A stretch of DNA of 5,940 nt, taken from assembly GCA_016793525.1 (NCBI GenBank), contig JAEUJT010000429.1, forward strand, positions 1-5,940, written 5' to 3'. Source of the DNA: Archangium sp. GTDB lineage: Bacteria; Myxococcota; Myxococcia; Myxococcales; Myxococcaceae. The translations under genes were made by a program, and so were the position numbers. Of this stretch, positions 1 to 5,853 are shown in pieces (the first letter of the stretch is position 1; every line of letters starts with the position of its first letter). Under the pieces are notes generated by a model that did not search any database, was not told where the DNA came from, and saw nothing but the letters and a program-made list of their open reading frames with translations.

Positions 1-864
1 GCGCTCGTGGCCTGGGCGCTCGCGGAGAACCCTCGGCGGTGGCTCCCACCGACCGCGGGCGCGTTGCTCGTACCGTGCCTCCTGCTGGTGCCGACCTTCC
101 TCACCGCGCTGACGACGTTCACCTCGAGCGGCGGCGGCGCGGAGACCACCTACGACGCGATGTCGCACCTCAATTGGTTCTTCAAAAACCAGCGCCACGA
201 AGGCCAGCTCGGCGTCGCGCTTCCGTTGGCCGTCACGGCGCTGCTGCTCGCGACCTGGTGGCTCAACCGCCACGCGGAGCCTCGCGGGCCTGCGGCGGCG
301 GTCTTCGCGCTGGTGGTGCTCTACCTGTTCGCCCCGAAGACGCTGTCGGGCAGTTGGCTGTTCGCGATGCGCTTCCCGGGCCTCATCGCGCTGCTGGTGC
401 TCTGCGTCGCCGACGTCACGCGGCTTCCACGGCTGGTGCGCGGCGCGGTGTTGGTGGGCAGCGCCATCTCCCTCGTCGAGACGCTCGCCTTTCACCACCA
501 CTTCGCGCGCGCCGTCGACGGGCTCGAGGTCGTCACCGCGGCACCTCCGTCGGGCATCCATGGGTACCTCTCGGTGCAGGGCGCCGGCGTGCTCGAGAGC
601 CGAAACGTCTACGCGGAGCACCTCGGCCAGTGGTGGACCGCGCGGCACGGCGGCGTCGGGCACAACTTCTTCGCCGACACGGCGCGCTACCCAGTTCGGT
701 TTCGGCCCGGCGTCCACCTCGCCGAGCGCGTGGAGAACGACCCAGACGCCTTCGACACCGTGCTGGTGTTCGGCGACGAGCCGCTCCCGGCCTTCATGGC
801 CTCGTGGCACCTGGAGCAGCAGGCCGGGCGGTGGCGGCGGCTCAGCCGAGGTGCGGCGCGATGA
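1..864 (+). CDS. Polytopic membrane protein, C-terminal part (5' end outside window)
   Basis: The reading frame is open from the first base, so the true start is probably upstream; the GTG at 7 is just an internal valine. 287 residues are visible. About five hydrophobic stretches that could span the membrane lie near residues 20-40, 70-88, 98-112, 125-138 and 147-163, counted from the first visible codon. They are followed by a soluble tail of about 120 residues rich in His, Trp and Arg, including a HHH run near 165. The short 'HLNWFFKNQRHEG' loop and the 'AMRFPGL' segment recall membrane glycosyltransferase-like (GT-C/PMT style) proteins, but no catalytic motif is visible because the N-terminal half is missing. 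I therefore do not assign a function. GC-rich third positions support real coding. The gene ends in TGA at 862-864, 23 bp inside the 3' end of the opposite-strand lysR-type gene. No transcription terminator is visible between them. Confidence 0.75.
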   Translation, partial: ALVAWALAENPRRWLPPTAGALLVPCLLLVPTFLTALTTFTSSGGGAETTYDAMSHLNWFFKNQRHEGQLGVALPLAVTALLLATWWLNRHAEPRGPAAAVFALVVLYLFAPKTLSGSWLFAMRFPGLIALLVLCVADVTRLPRLVRGAVLVGSAISLVETLAFHHHFARAVDGLEVVTAAPPSGIHGYLSVQGAGVLESRNVYAEHLGQWWTARHGGVGHNFFADTARYPVRFRPGVHLAERVENDPDAFDTVLVFGDEPLPAFMASWHLEQQAGRWRRLSRGAAR

Positions 865-1741
865 CGCCAGCGAGCCAGCTCATGAACACCCGCACCCGCT
901 GAGGCACCGCGCGGGCGTACCCGTGCACGAGCGACACCACGAGCGGAGCGCTGGTCAGCTCCGGCAGCACCTCGACCAACGCGCCGCTCACCAGCGCCGG
1001 CGCCACCGACAACCGCGGTGCCTGAATGATGCCGAAGCCGGCGAGACAGGCGGCGTAGTACGCGTCGACGTTGTTCACCGTCACCACCGCGCGCATGGGG
1101 AGGTCGCGGTATTTCGGCCCATCGCGGTACTCGAAGGCCGGCGGCTCGCCGTCGAGTCGGCTCGAGTAGTGCACCACCTGGTGGCGCTCGAGGTCGGCCA
1201 GCGTCTTCGGCGCTCCGAAGCGGGCCACGTACCCAGCGCTGGCGCAGTTCATCATCGTCATCGCGCCCAGGCGTTTCACCACCAGCGAAGAATCGGCCAG
1301 CGCGCCGACGCGCAACACACAGTCGAAGCCCTCGCGCAGCACGTCGACGCGCCGGTCGGTGGTGCTCAGCTGCACCTCGAGCAGCGGGTGCTGGGCCAGG
1401 AACTCCGGCAACCGGGGGATGACGCGGTCTCTCGCCATGTTCACTGGCAGGTCGACGCGCAGCCGACCCTTCACGTTGCTGGGCGCGCGGAACATGGTCG
1501 AGAGCGACTCCGCGTCTTGCGCGAAGCGCTCGGCCCGGGAGAGAAACTGCTCGCCGTCTGACGTGAGGCGCACCGTGCGCGTCGAGCGCTGCAGCAGCCG
1601 GCACCCGAGCTCCACCTCGAGCGACTGAATCAACACCGACACCCGCGACTTCGAGAGCCCCAGCTGAGCGGCCGCCCGGGTGAAGCTGCTCACCTCGGCC
1701 ACCTTGAGAAATGCGCGCACGGCGTCGAGCTCGAGCCCCAT
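842..1741 (-). CDS. LysR-family transcriptional regulator (CrgA-like group)
   Basis: A 299-residue DNA-binding regulator of typical LysR length. Residues about 5-64 form the winged helix-turn-helix: 'AVRAFLKVAEVSSFTRAAAQ' leads into 'LGLSKSRVSVLIQSLE' and then 'LLQRSTRTVRLTSDGE', the signature of the family. Residues about 90-295 are the periplasmic-binding-protein-like effector domain. Its 'LPEFLAQHPLLEV', 'DRRVDVLREGFDCVLRVG' and 'DSSLVVKRLG' segments match the CrgA/DmlR-like subgroup as I know it. I chose the ATG at 1741 because the family normally starts a few residues before the first helix. An AGAGG ribosome site lies 3 nt upstream, a short spacing. A GTG 13 codons further upstream (1780) is in frame but would cover the operator-like repeat. 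The gene is divergent from an SDR gene 74 bp away, the classic arrangement for LysR control of its neighbour, probably with autoregulation. The effector cannot be told from sequence. Confidence 0.95.
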   Translation of the reverse strand: MGLELDAVRAFLKVAEVSSFTRAAAQLGLSKSRVSVLIQSLEVELGCRLLQRSTRTVRLTSDGEQFLSRAERFAQDAESLSTMFRAPSNVKGRLRVDLPVNMARDRVIPRLPEFLAQHPLLEVQLSTTDRRVDVLREGFDCVLRVGALADSSLVVKRLGAMTMMNCASAGYVARFGAPKTLADLERHQVVHYSSRLDGEPPAFEYRDGPKYRDLPMRAVVTVNNVDAYYAACLAGFGIIQAPRLSVAPALVSGALVEVLPELTSAPLVVSLVHGYARAVPQRVRVFMSWLAGVIAPHLG

Positions 1742-1815
1742 TGTCCTCTTTTTCGAAACAGTGTGTCGAAAGTCAACCACTCCCGCGAGGGCGACGTGGT
1801 CCGTATGAATGCGTC
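1742..1815. promoter_or_regulatory. Divergent promoter region between LysR gene and SDR gene
   Basis: This 74 bp region must hold the promoters for both flanking genes, unless one is read from within the other. It is locally AT-richer than its surroundings near 1747-1760. On the minus strand a TTGACT hexamer (1776-1771) resembles a sigma-70 -35 element and overlaps the inverted repeat, but I see no convincing -10 at the proper distance. On the plus strand TATGAAT at 1804-1810 is a weak -10-like element very close to the SDR start. No purine-rich ribosome site precedes the SDR ATG. Promoter placement is inference. Confidence 0.5.
1751..1771. promoter_or_regulatory. Candidate LysR operator: TTTCGA-N9-TCGAAA inverted repeat
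   Basis: The arms TTTCGA (1751-1756) and TCGAAA (1766-1771) are perfect reverse complements separated by 9 bp. The spacing equals that of the ATC-N9-GAT form of the LysR box, with CGA-N9-TCG at the core positions. The left arm also extends into the self-complementary TTTCGAAA. The repeat sits 10 nt upstream of the regulator's ATG and 45 nt upstream of the SDR ATG, where a dimeric regulator could repress its own gene and act on the divergent one. Binding is inferred, not shown. Confidence 0.5.
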
Positions 1816-2577
1816 ATGACCAACACACCCATCGCACTCATCACCGGCGGTTCCCGCGGCCTCGGCAAGAGCATGGCGGAGCATCTCGCCACCCACGGCG
1901 TCGACGTCATCGTCACCTACCACTCCGCCGAGGCGGAGGCGGCGCAGGTGGTTCGCACCATCGAGGGAAAGGGCCGAAAGGCGGTCGCGCTGCGGCTCGA
2001 CGTGCGGGCCACCGACGGCTTCGGCGCCTTCGTCACCCGCGTCTCGGCCGCGCTGGAGAAGACCTGGCAGCGCACCCAGCTCAACTTCGTGGTGAACAAC
2101 GCAGGCACGGCCGTGCACGCCTCGTTCGCTGAGACCACGGAGGCGCAGTTCGACGAGATGGTGAACGTGCACCTCAAGAGCACCTTCTTCCTCACCCAGA
2201 AGTTGCTCCCGCTGGTGGCCGACGGTGGCCGGGTGCTGAACATGTCGACCGGTTTGGCGCGCTTCACCAAGCCTGGCTACGCGGCCTACGCGACGATGAA
2301 AGGCGGCGTGGAGACGCTCACCCGCTACATGGCGCTGGAGCTCGCGGCGCGAAAAATCACCGTCAACGTGATTGCACCCGGTGCCATCGCCACCGATTTC
2401 GCCGGCGGGCTGGTGCGCGACAACCCCGCGGTGAACACGTTGGTGGCGTCGACGGTGGCGCTCGGTCGGGTGGGTGAAGCCGACGACATCGGCGCAGCGG
2501 TGGCGGCGCTGCTCTCGCCCGAGCTGGCCTTCATGACCGCGCAGCGCATCGAGGTGTCGGGCGGCACGTCGCTCTGA
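1816..2577 (+). CDS. Short-chain dehydrogenase/reductase (classical SDR, FabG-like)
   Basis: A 253-residue cytoplasmic NAD(P)(H)-dependent oxidoreductase of usual classical SDR length. Visible motifs are the cofactor loop TGGSRGLG at residues 10-17, NNAG at 94-97, Asn117 of the catalytic tetrad, and YATMK (Tyr158, Lys162). The 'IAPGAIATDF' segment lies at 186-195 and a C-terminal 'EVSGG' at 246-250. Arg14 in the glycine loop and the lack of an acidic residue after strand 2 (TYHSAEA, 34-40) suggest NADP(H), an inference. The position that aligns with the catalytic serine (13 before Tyr158, 28 after Asn117) is Thr145, with Ser144 beside it; this is slightly unusual. I chose the ATG at 1816 because the cofactor strand begins four residues in, though no clear Shine-Dalgarno precedes it. 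It is divergent from the LysR regulator, which probably controls it. The substrate is unknown; the fabG name would be an over-call. Confidence 0.95.
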   Translation: MTNTPIALITGGSRGLGKSMAEHLATHGVDVIVTYHSAEAEAAQVVRTIEGKGRKAVALRLDVRATDGFGAFVTRVSAALEKTWQRTQLNFVVNNAGTAVHASFAETTEAQFDEMVNVHLKSTFFLTQKLLPLVADGGRVLNMSTGLARFTKPGYAAYATMKGGVETLTRYMALELAARKITVNVIAPGAIATDFAGGLVRDNPAVNTLVASTVALGRVGEADDIGAAVAALLSPELAFMTAQRIEVSGGTSL

Positions 2578-2586
2578 CCACCCAGC

Positions 2587-3273
2587 CTACGGGCGGCCCG
2601 CGCCGAGCTGCTGCAGCCGCCACGCGTCGAGCGCGAGGGCGGTCACCGTCTTCGAGCTGGGAGCGCCACGTTCCACCAGCACCCGCTCGGCCGCCTGAAA
2701 CCACTCCCGGCCCACACGGTCGACCGCGCGGCCAGGCGTGAAGCGGTAGGGGAATGGCCCCGGGCCTTGCGGGCGCTTCACCAGCTCGCTGACGGCCCAG
2801 GCCGACTCTGCGAGCTCGTGCAGCTCGACGCTCTTCTGAACTCGGAGCGCCAGGTCGGCCTGCGCCAAGAAGCGCGACTCCGTGAGGGCGACAGCGGTGC
2901 TGAACGAGCGCCCAGAAGACTCCGCGCGCCCGTCCCACCAGCCGTCGCGCACGGCCTCGGAGTGGTACTCCGACTCCAGCAGCCGGCGGCGCTCGTCGCC
3001 GGTGAGGCGAGCCGCGACGCGCTCGAGCGACTCGACGGGAATGTCGCCCCACACCGCGCCCCACCGCGTCGACTTCGACAGAAAATACGAGCCGGTGAAG
3101 CGCGTACCGTCGTCGGAGCGCGTCAGCCCCAGCGTCAACACCAGGCCTCCACCCACCCGCTTCGCGAACACGCCCGGCGCATCGTCGAAGCTGCTGGGAA
3201 ACGTGGTGTACCCAAGCTCGGTCAACGCCGGGCCGAGGTGCGCTTCGAGCTCGGCACGGGTCAAGGGGATCAC
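2587..3273 (-). CDS. Protein of unknown function, 228 residues
   Basis: I do not recognise the family. Codons are strongly GC-ending and the frame is continuous, so it is very probably real. It has no signal peptide and no membrane segment, so it should be cytoplasmic. Residues 5-21 look like an amphipathic helix ending in 'LGYT'. They are followed by strand-like alternations through about residue 80 containing 'GVFAKRV', 'LVLTLGL' and 'TRWGAVWGDIP'. The order helix, charged hydrophobic strands, Trp-rich turn is loosely like DUF4304-type proteins, a weak resemblance only. Residues 80-160 look helical and charged, with 'DGWWDG' at 110-115. The C-terminal part (180-223) is helical with an 'REWFQAAERVLVERG' stretch. 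The GTG start at 3273 follows the purine run AAGAAGAGAAG. It lies 72 bp downstream of the kinase stop on the same strand, so it may be a distal member of that transcript. Its stop is 9 bp from the convergent SDR stop. Confidence 0.8.
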   Translation of the reverse strand: MIPLTRAELEAHLGPALTELGYTTFPSSFDDAPGVFAKRVGGGLVLTLGLTRSDDGTRFTGSYFLSKSTRWGAVWGDIPVESLERVAARLTGDERRRLLESEYHSEAVRDGWWDGRAESSGRSFSTAVALTESRFLAQADLALRVQKSVELHELAESAWAVSELVKRPQGPGPFPYRFTPGRAVDRVGREWFQAAERVLVERGAPSSKTVTALALDAWRLQQLGAGRP

Positions 3274-3345
3274 AGCTTCTCTTCTTACTGCCGGGGCTCG
3301 GCCGGCGCGAGGTGAGGTCGAGCAGCCTCGGTGAACGCCAGGGCG

Positions 3346-4638
3346 CTACGGCTTCGCGGCCACCAGCGACACCAGGTAGTACCTGTCACCGAGCTGCCGG
3401 GTCACGGCGTCGACCGCGGCGCGGCGCGATGACTCGTCATCGAAGCGAACGGCGCCTTCGCGGTACTGGCGCTCATCGGCCAACGTCGCCAACGCGCGGT
3501 CGAACACGTCGTCGACACCGGAGCCGCCCAACGCCGCCACCACCGGAGCGCCCGGGTACCTGCCCAGCACCTCGAGCGCGAGCCGGCAGGCCGTCGACGC
3601 GCACTCCACCGAGGAGGTGGTGGGCTTGGCGGAGAAGGTCCACACCCCGTCGCGAAGCGCCGCAGCCGAGGCGTCGAATTGGCTCGCGAGCTGGTGCATC
3701 GCCTGCAGCTCTCCGTCGCCGGGCATGCCCTCGCGAGGGCCACAGGCCACCGCCACCACGAAGGTGCGCGCGCGCACCGCCGCAACACTGACGCCGCTCG
3801 AGCCGCCGAGGGGCCGTCGTTGCGAGGTGCCGACCACGCCGATGCCCCGGAGCAACGCTTCGCACTCACCGCCGGTCTGCGGGCGCGCGGAGGGCGCCGG
3901 CTCCATCATCGCCGCCACCACGTCAGAGAGCGCCTTGGGGACCTCGCCGTTGATGTCGCTCACCGGCAACGCGGTGGCGCCTTCGATGGCCACGTCGACG
4001 CCCGGAACCAACTTGCGGCCGGTGAGGCACACGTACAGCACGCACCCCAGCGCGTACACGTCAGCGGCGGGGCTCAGGTTGCGCTCCCGCCGCGCTTGCT
4101 CCGGAGACATGTACCCCATCGAGCCGAGCGCGAAGCCGGTGCGGGTGAGGTGCTCGTCGTCGACGCTGGGCTTCACCAACCCGAAGTCGACCAAGATGGC
4201 GGGCTCCACGGCGATCGACGGCACCATCACGTTCGACGGCTTCACGTCGCGGTGCACCAGGCCTGCGCGGTGGAGCGCTCCCAGCGCGCTCGCCACCTGC
4301 ACGCCCACCCGCACCGTCTCGTCGATGGTGAGCCCTTCGCGGCGCACGCGGCGGCTGAGCGGCACGCCTTCGACGAAGGCCATGGCCAGGTACAGCCCGC
4401 CGTCGTACGCGCCGTGAGCGACGTAGCGCACGATGTTGGGGTGGGAGATTTCGCGTAAGCGGTCGGCCTCGCGCTGGAACCGGCCCATCGATTCGGTGTC
4501 GTCAGACAGCGCGAGCGCCTTGAGCGCCACCGCTTTGCCCGACTGGTTGTCGAGGGCGCGAAAGACGGTGCCCATACCTCCGGCGGCGACCTTCGAGAGG
4601 ACGAGGAAACGGCCGTCGACGAGTGAATCAACCTGCAT
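3346..4638 (-). CDS. Hanks-type Ser/Thr protein kinase with degenerate cyclase-like C-terminal domain
   Basis: A 430-residue kinase that transfers phosphate from ATP to Ser/Thr of unknown targets. The kinase domain spans about 11-264 and shows the glycine loop AAGGMG (18-23), ATP lysine Lys40 in VALK, helix-C Glu57 and HRDVKPSN (129-136, catalytic Asp131). It also shows DFG (151-153), activation-loop Thr165 and Thr167, SPE in place of APE (178-180), Asp193 and Arg252. All key residues are present, so it should be active. Residues about 290-421 resemble the non-catalytic class III cyclase-like domain of large myxobacterial kinases: 'ALRDGVWTFSA' at 327-337 matches the GDG turn, and 'VDDVFDRALATL' at 375-386 matches the following helix. 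The usual first metal-binding Asp appears to be Cys298. The ATPase/TPR module that often follows is absent, and no membrane segment is visible. I chose the ATG at 4638 because a strong ribosome site lies 5 nt upstream and the kinase fold starts there. The stop of the small membrane protein gene is 19 bp upstream, indicating co-transcription. Confidence 0.95.
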   Translation of the reverse strand: MQVDSLVDGRFLVLSKVAAGGMGTVFRALDNQSGKAVALKALALSDDTESMGRFQREADRLREISHPNIVRYVAHGAYDGGLYLAMAFVEGVPLSRRVRREGLTIDETVRVGVQVASALGALHRAGLVHRDVKPSNVMVPSIAVEPAILVDFGLVKPSVDDEHLTRTGFALGSMGYMSPEQARRERNLSPAADVYALGCVLYVCLTGRKLVPGVDVAIEGATALPVSDINGEVPKALSDVVAAMMEPAPSARPQTGGECEALLRGIGVVGTSQRRPLGGSSGVSVAAVRARTFVVAVACGPREGMPGDGELQAMHQLASQFDASAAALRDGVWTFSAKPTTSSVECASTACRLALEVLGRYPGAPVVAALGGSGVDDVFDRALATLADERQYREGAVRFDDESSRRAAVDAVTRQLGDRYYLVSLVAAKP

Positions 4639-4643
4639 CGCGT

Positions 4644-4651
4644 CTCCCCCC
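4644..4651 (-). promoter_or_regulatory. Strong ribosome binding site of the kinase gene
   Basis: On the minus strand GGGGGGAG is followed by ACGCG and then the ATG at 4638. This settles the kinase start against an in-frame upstream start at 4713, which would encode a Cys/Trp-rich leader unlike any kinase and overlap the neighbouring gene. The site lies in the 19 bp between the two genes. Confidence 0.7.
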
Positions 4652-4657
4652 GGAGCG

Positions 4658-4912
4658 CTAGGTGCTGGCCGCGAGGCGCATACCCACCACCCGCAGCACC
4701 ACCGCCAACACACCGCCGCCGAGCCACCCCGCGAGAATCGGGCCCTTGAAGCGGTGCTCGAACTGCGAAAACCCGTACACGAATTGGTACACGGGAATGA
4801 GCAGCACCATCACGCCGGTGCCGAGGCTGCGGCCGAACGCGTGCACCAGCACCATGACGAAACAGACCACGCAGACGAGTTGCAAAACGAGCCCGAGCAG
4901 CACCAGCGCCAT
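4658..4912 (-). CDS. Small membrane protein, three predicted spans, upstream of the kinase
   Basis: 84 residues, mostly hydrophobic. Likely spans are 2-24, 30-48 and 57-77. Between the second and third is a polar loop containing 'SQFEHRFKG' (about 49-57), and the C-terminus is short and basic ('MRLAAST'). The loop before the last span, with its FEHRFKGP, resembles loops in other small uncharacterised bacterial membrane proteins, but I cannot name a family. The ATG at 4912 is preferred: AAGG at 4923-4920 lies 7 nt upstream. The adjacent in-frame GTG at 4915 would leave only 4 nt. Its stop lies 19 bp before the kinase ATG, so the two genes are almost certainly one transcriptional unit. A role as membrane partner, anchor or sensor for the otherwise soluble kinase is a reasonable inference but unproven. 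Confidence 0.85.
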   Translation of the reverse strand: MALVLLGLVLQLVCVVCFVMVLVHAFGRSLGTGVMVLLIPVYQFVYGFSQFEHRFKGPILAGWLGGGVLAVVLRVVGMRLAAST

Positions 4913-4989
4913 CACGTCGCCTTACCCGCTTTCGACGCCCGGCACGAGCGCTGTCATTGACCGCCGCGGTCTGGTTGGTTCAGCCGCGA
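4913..4989. promoter_or_regulatory. Divergent intergenic region between membrane protein/kinase genes and epimerase gene
   Basis: 77 bp separate the two outward-reading starts and should contain promoters for both. A TTGACC hexamer at 4957-4962 on the plus strand resembles a -35, but the sequence about 17 bp further on is not a -10. I find no clear sigma-70 or sigma-54 promoter and no notable inverted repeat. Only position supports this call. Confidence 0.35.
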
Positions 4990-5853
4990 ATGTTCAGCGT
5001 CTCTGACTCCAGCTCGAGCGGTATCGGCACCATCAGCCTCCATGACGAAACAGCCGGCTCGCGCGCCACCATCGCTCCCTCGCGCGGGGCCCTCACCACC
5101 TCGTTTTTCGCGCTCGGCCAGGAGTGGCTTTTTCTCGACCAGGCCACCTTCGCCGACCCGTCGCAGAACGTACGCGGCGGCGTGCCCGTGCTCTTCCCGT
5201 CTCCGGGCAAGCTGGAGAACGACCGGTATGCGCGCGGCTCGATGAAGCAGCACGGCTTCGCCCGCACCAGCGCGTTTCGCGAGGTGGGTCGAGGGAGCGA
5301 CAGCGCAGCGTGGGTGGAGCTCGAGCTGGTCGACTCCGACTCGACGCGCGCGCAGTACCCCTGGCGCTTCTCCGTGCGGCTCCGGTTTTCACTGCGAGGT
5401 GCGCAGCTCTCACTCGACGCGCAGGTCGAAAACCGAGGTTCGGAGCCGATGCCCTTCGCGCTCGGGTACCACCCGTACTTCGCTGTGCCGGTGGCCGATA
5501 AGGCGCGCAGCCGAATACCCACCCGGGCCACCCGGGCGTGGGACAACGTGAAGAAGGCGAACGTCGACGTCGCCTCAGTCGACCTCGCGAGCGGAGAGGT
5601 CGACTTGCACCTGCTCGACCACGGCTCCCCCGACGCCAGCCTCGAGACGCCGACGGGCACGCTGACGATGCGCGGGCCGTTCTCCCGCTGGGTCATCTGG
5701 ACCTTGCCGTCGCGCGACTTCGTCTGCCTCGAGCCGTGGACTGCGCCGGGCAACGCGCTCAACTCAGGAGAGGGGCTCACGATGCTCGCACCGGGAGCGA
5801 CCTCTCACTTCGGCCTCACCTTCACCGCGAGCGGGGTCGCCGCGGAGCGCTGA
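4990..5853 (+). CDS. Aldose 1-epimerase (galactose mutarotase) family protein
   Basis: A 287-residue protein of usual family length. Family members interconvert alpha and beta anomers of free sugars or sugar phosphates in the cytoplasm. Visible motifs: 'GGVPVLFPSPGKL' (63-75), 'KQHGFART' (86-93) with His88, 'FALGYHPYF' (156-164) with His161, and 'CLEPWTAPGNALNSGEG' (246-262) with Glu248. In the family the two histidines and the glutamate act in ring opening and proton transfer. The 'KQHGFAR' and 'LEPWTAPGNALN' wording is closest to the Slr1438-like group as I remember it, whose sugar is not well defined, so I do not use galM. The ATG at 4990 is preferred because the N-terminal strand begins about 12 residues in. 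An in-frame TTG at 4957 would add 11 residues and has no better ribosome site; neither start has a good Shine-Dalgarno. No sugar-pathway neighbours are visible. Confidence 0.92.
   Translation: MFSVSDSSSSGIGTISLHDETAGSRATIAPSRGALTTSFFALGQEWLFLDQATFADPSQNVRGGVPVLFPSPGKLENDRYARGSMKQHGFARTSAFREVGRGSDSAAWVELELVDSDSTRAQYPWRFSVRLRFSLRGAQLSLDAQVENRGSEPMPFALGYHPYFAVPVADKARSRIPTRATRAWDNVKKANVDVASVDLASGEVDLHLLDHGSPDASLETPTGTLTMRGPFSRWVIWTLPSRDFVCLEPWTAPGNALNSGEGLTMLAPGATSHFGLTFTASGVAAER

Noticed and set aside
560..1561. Long plus-strand frame (333 residues) spanning the membrane protein end and the LysR gene
   Set aside because: It crosses two well-supported genes in the wrong frame or strand and its His/Arg-rich product is typical of GC-rich shadow frames.
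687..1604. Long minus-strand frame (305 residues) overlapping the LysR gene
   Set aside because: It is a different frame across the true LysR coding region, gives an Arg/Ala-rich product with no family likeness, and runs into the upstream membrane protein gene.
1742..1780. Upstream GTG start (1780) for the LysR regulator, adding 13 residues
   Set aside because: The extra residues do not fit the family N-terminus, and coding would cover the inverted repeat; the ATG at 1741 has its own AGAGG site.
3290..3306. GC-rich hairpin GCCGG-N7-CCGGC between the kinase and the 228-residue gene, possible terminator
   Set aside because: The stem is only 5 bp and no T run follows in the minus-strand direction; such short dyads are expected at this GC content.
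3617..4458. Two long plus-strand open frames (about 260 residues each) opposite the kinase gene
   Set aside because: The minus-strand kinase has all conserved motifs in order; these frames are by-products of GC-rich codons on the other strand, with Arg/His-rich low-complexity translations and no recognisable domain.
4957..4962. TTGACC as a -35 element or TTG start of the epimerase gene
   Set aside because: No -10 lies at a suitable distance, and the 11 added residues are unlike the family; the ATG at 4990 gives the usual N-terminal length.
4433..5006. His/Thr-rich plus-strand frames opposite the small membrane protein
   Set aside because: The striking His-rich wording is the antisense of hydrophobic codons in the membrane protein; the minus-strand product has coherent membrane spans and a ribosome site.
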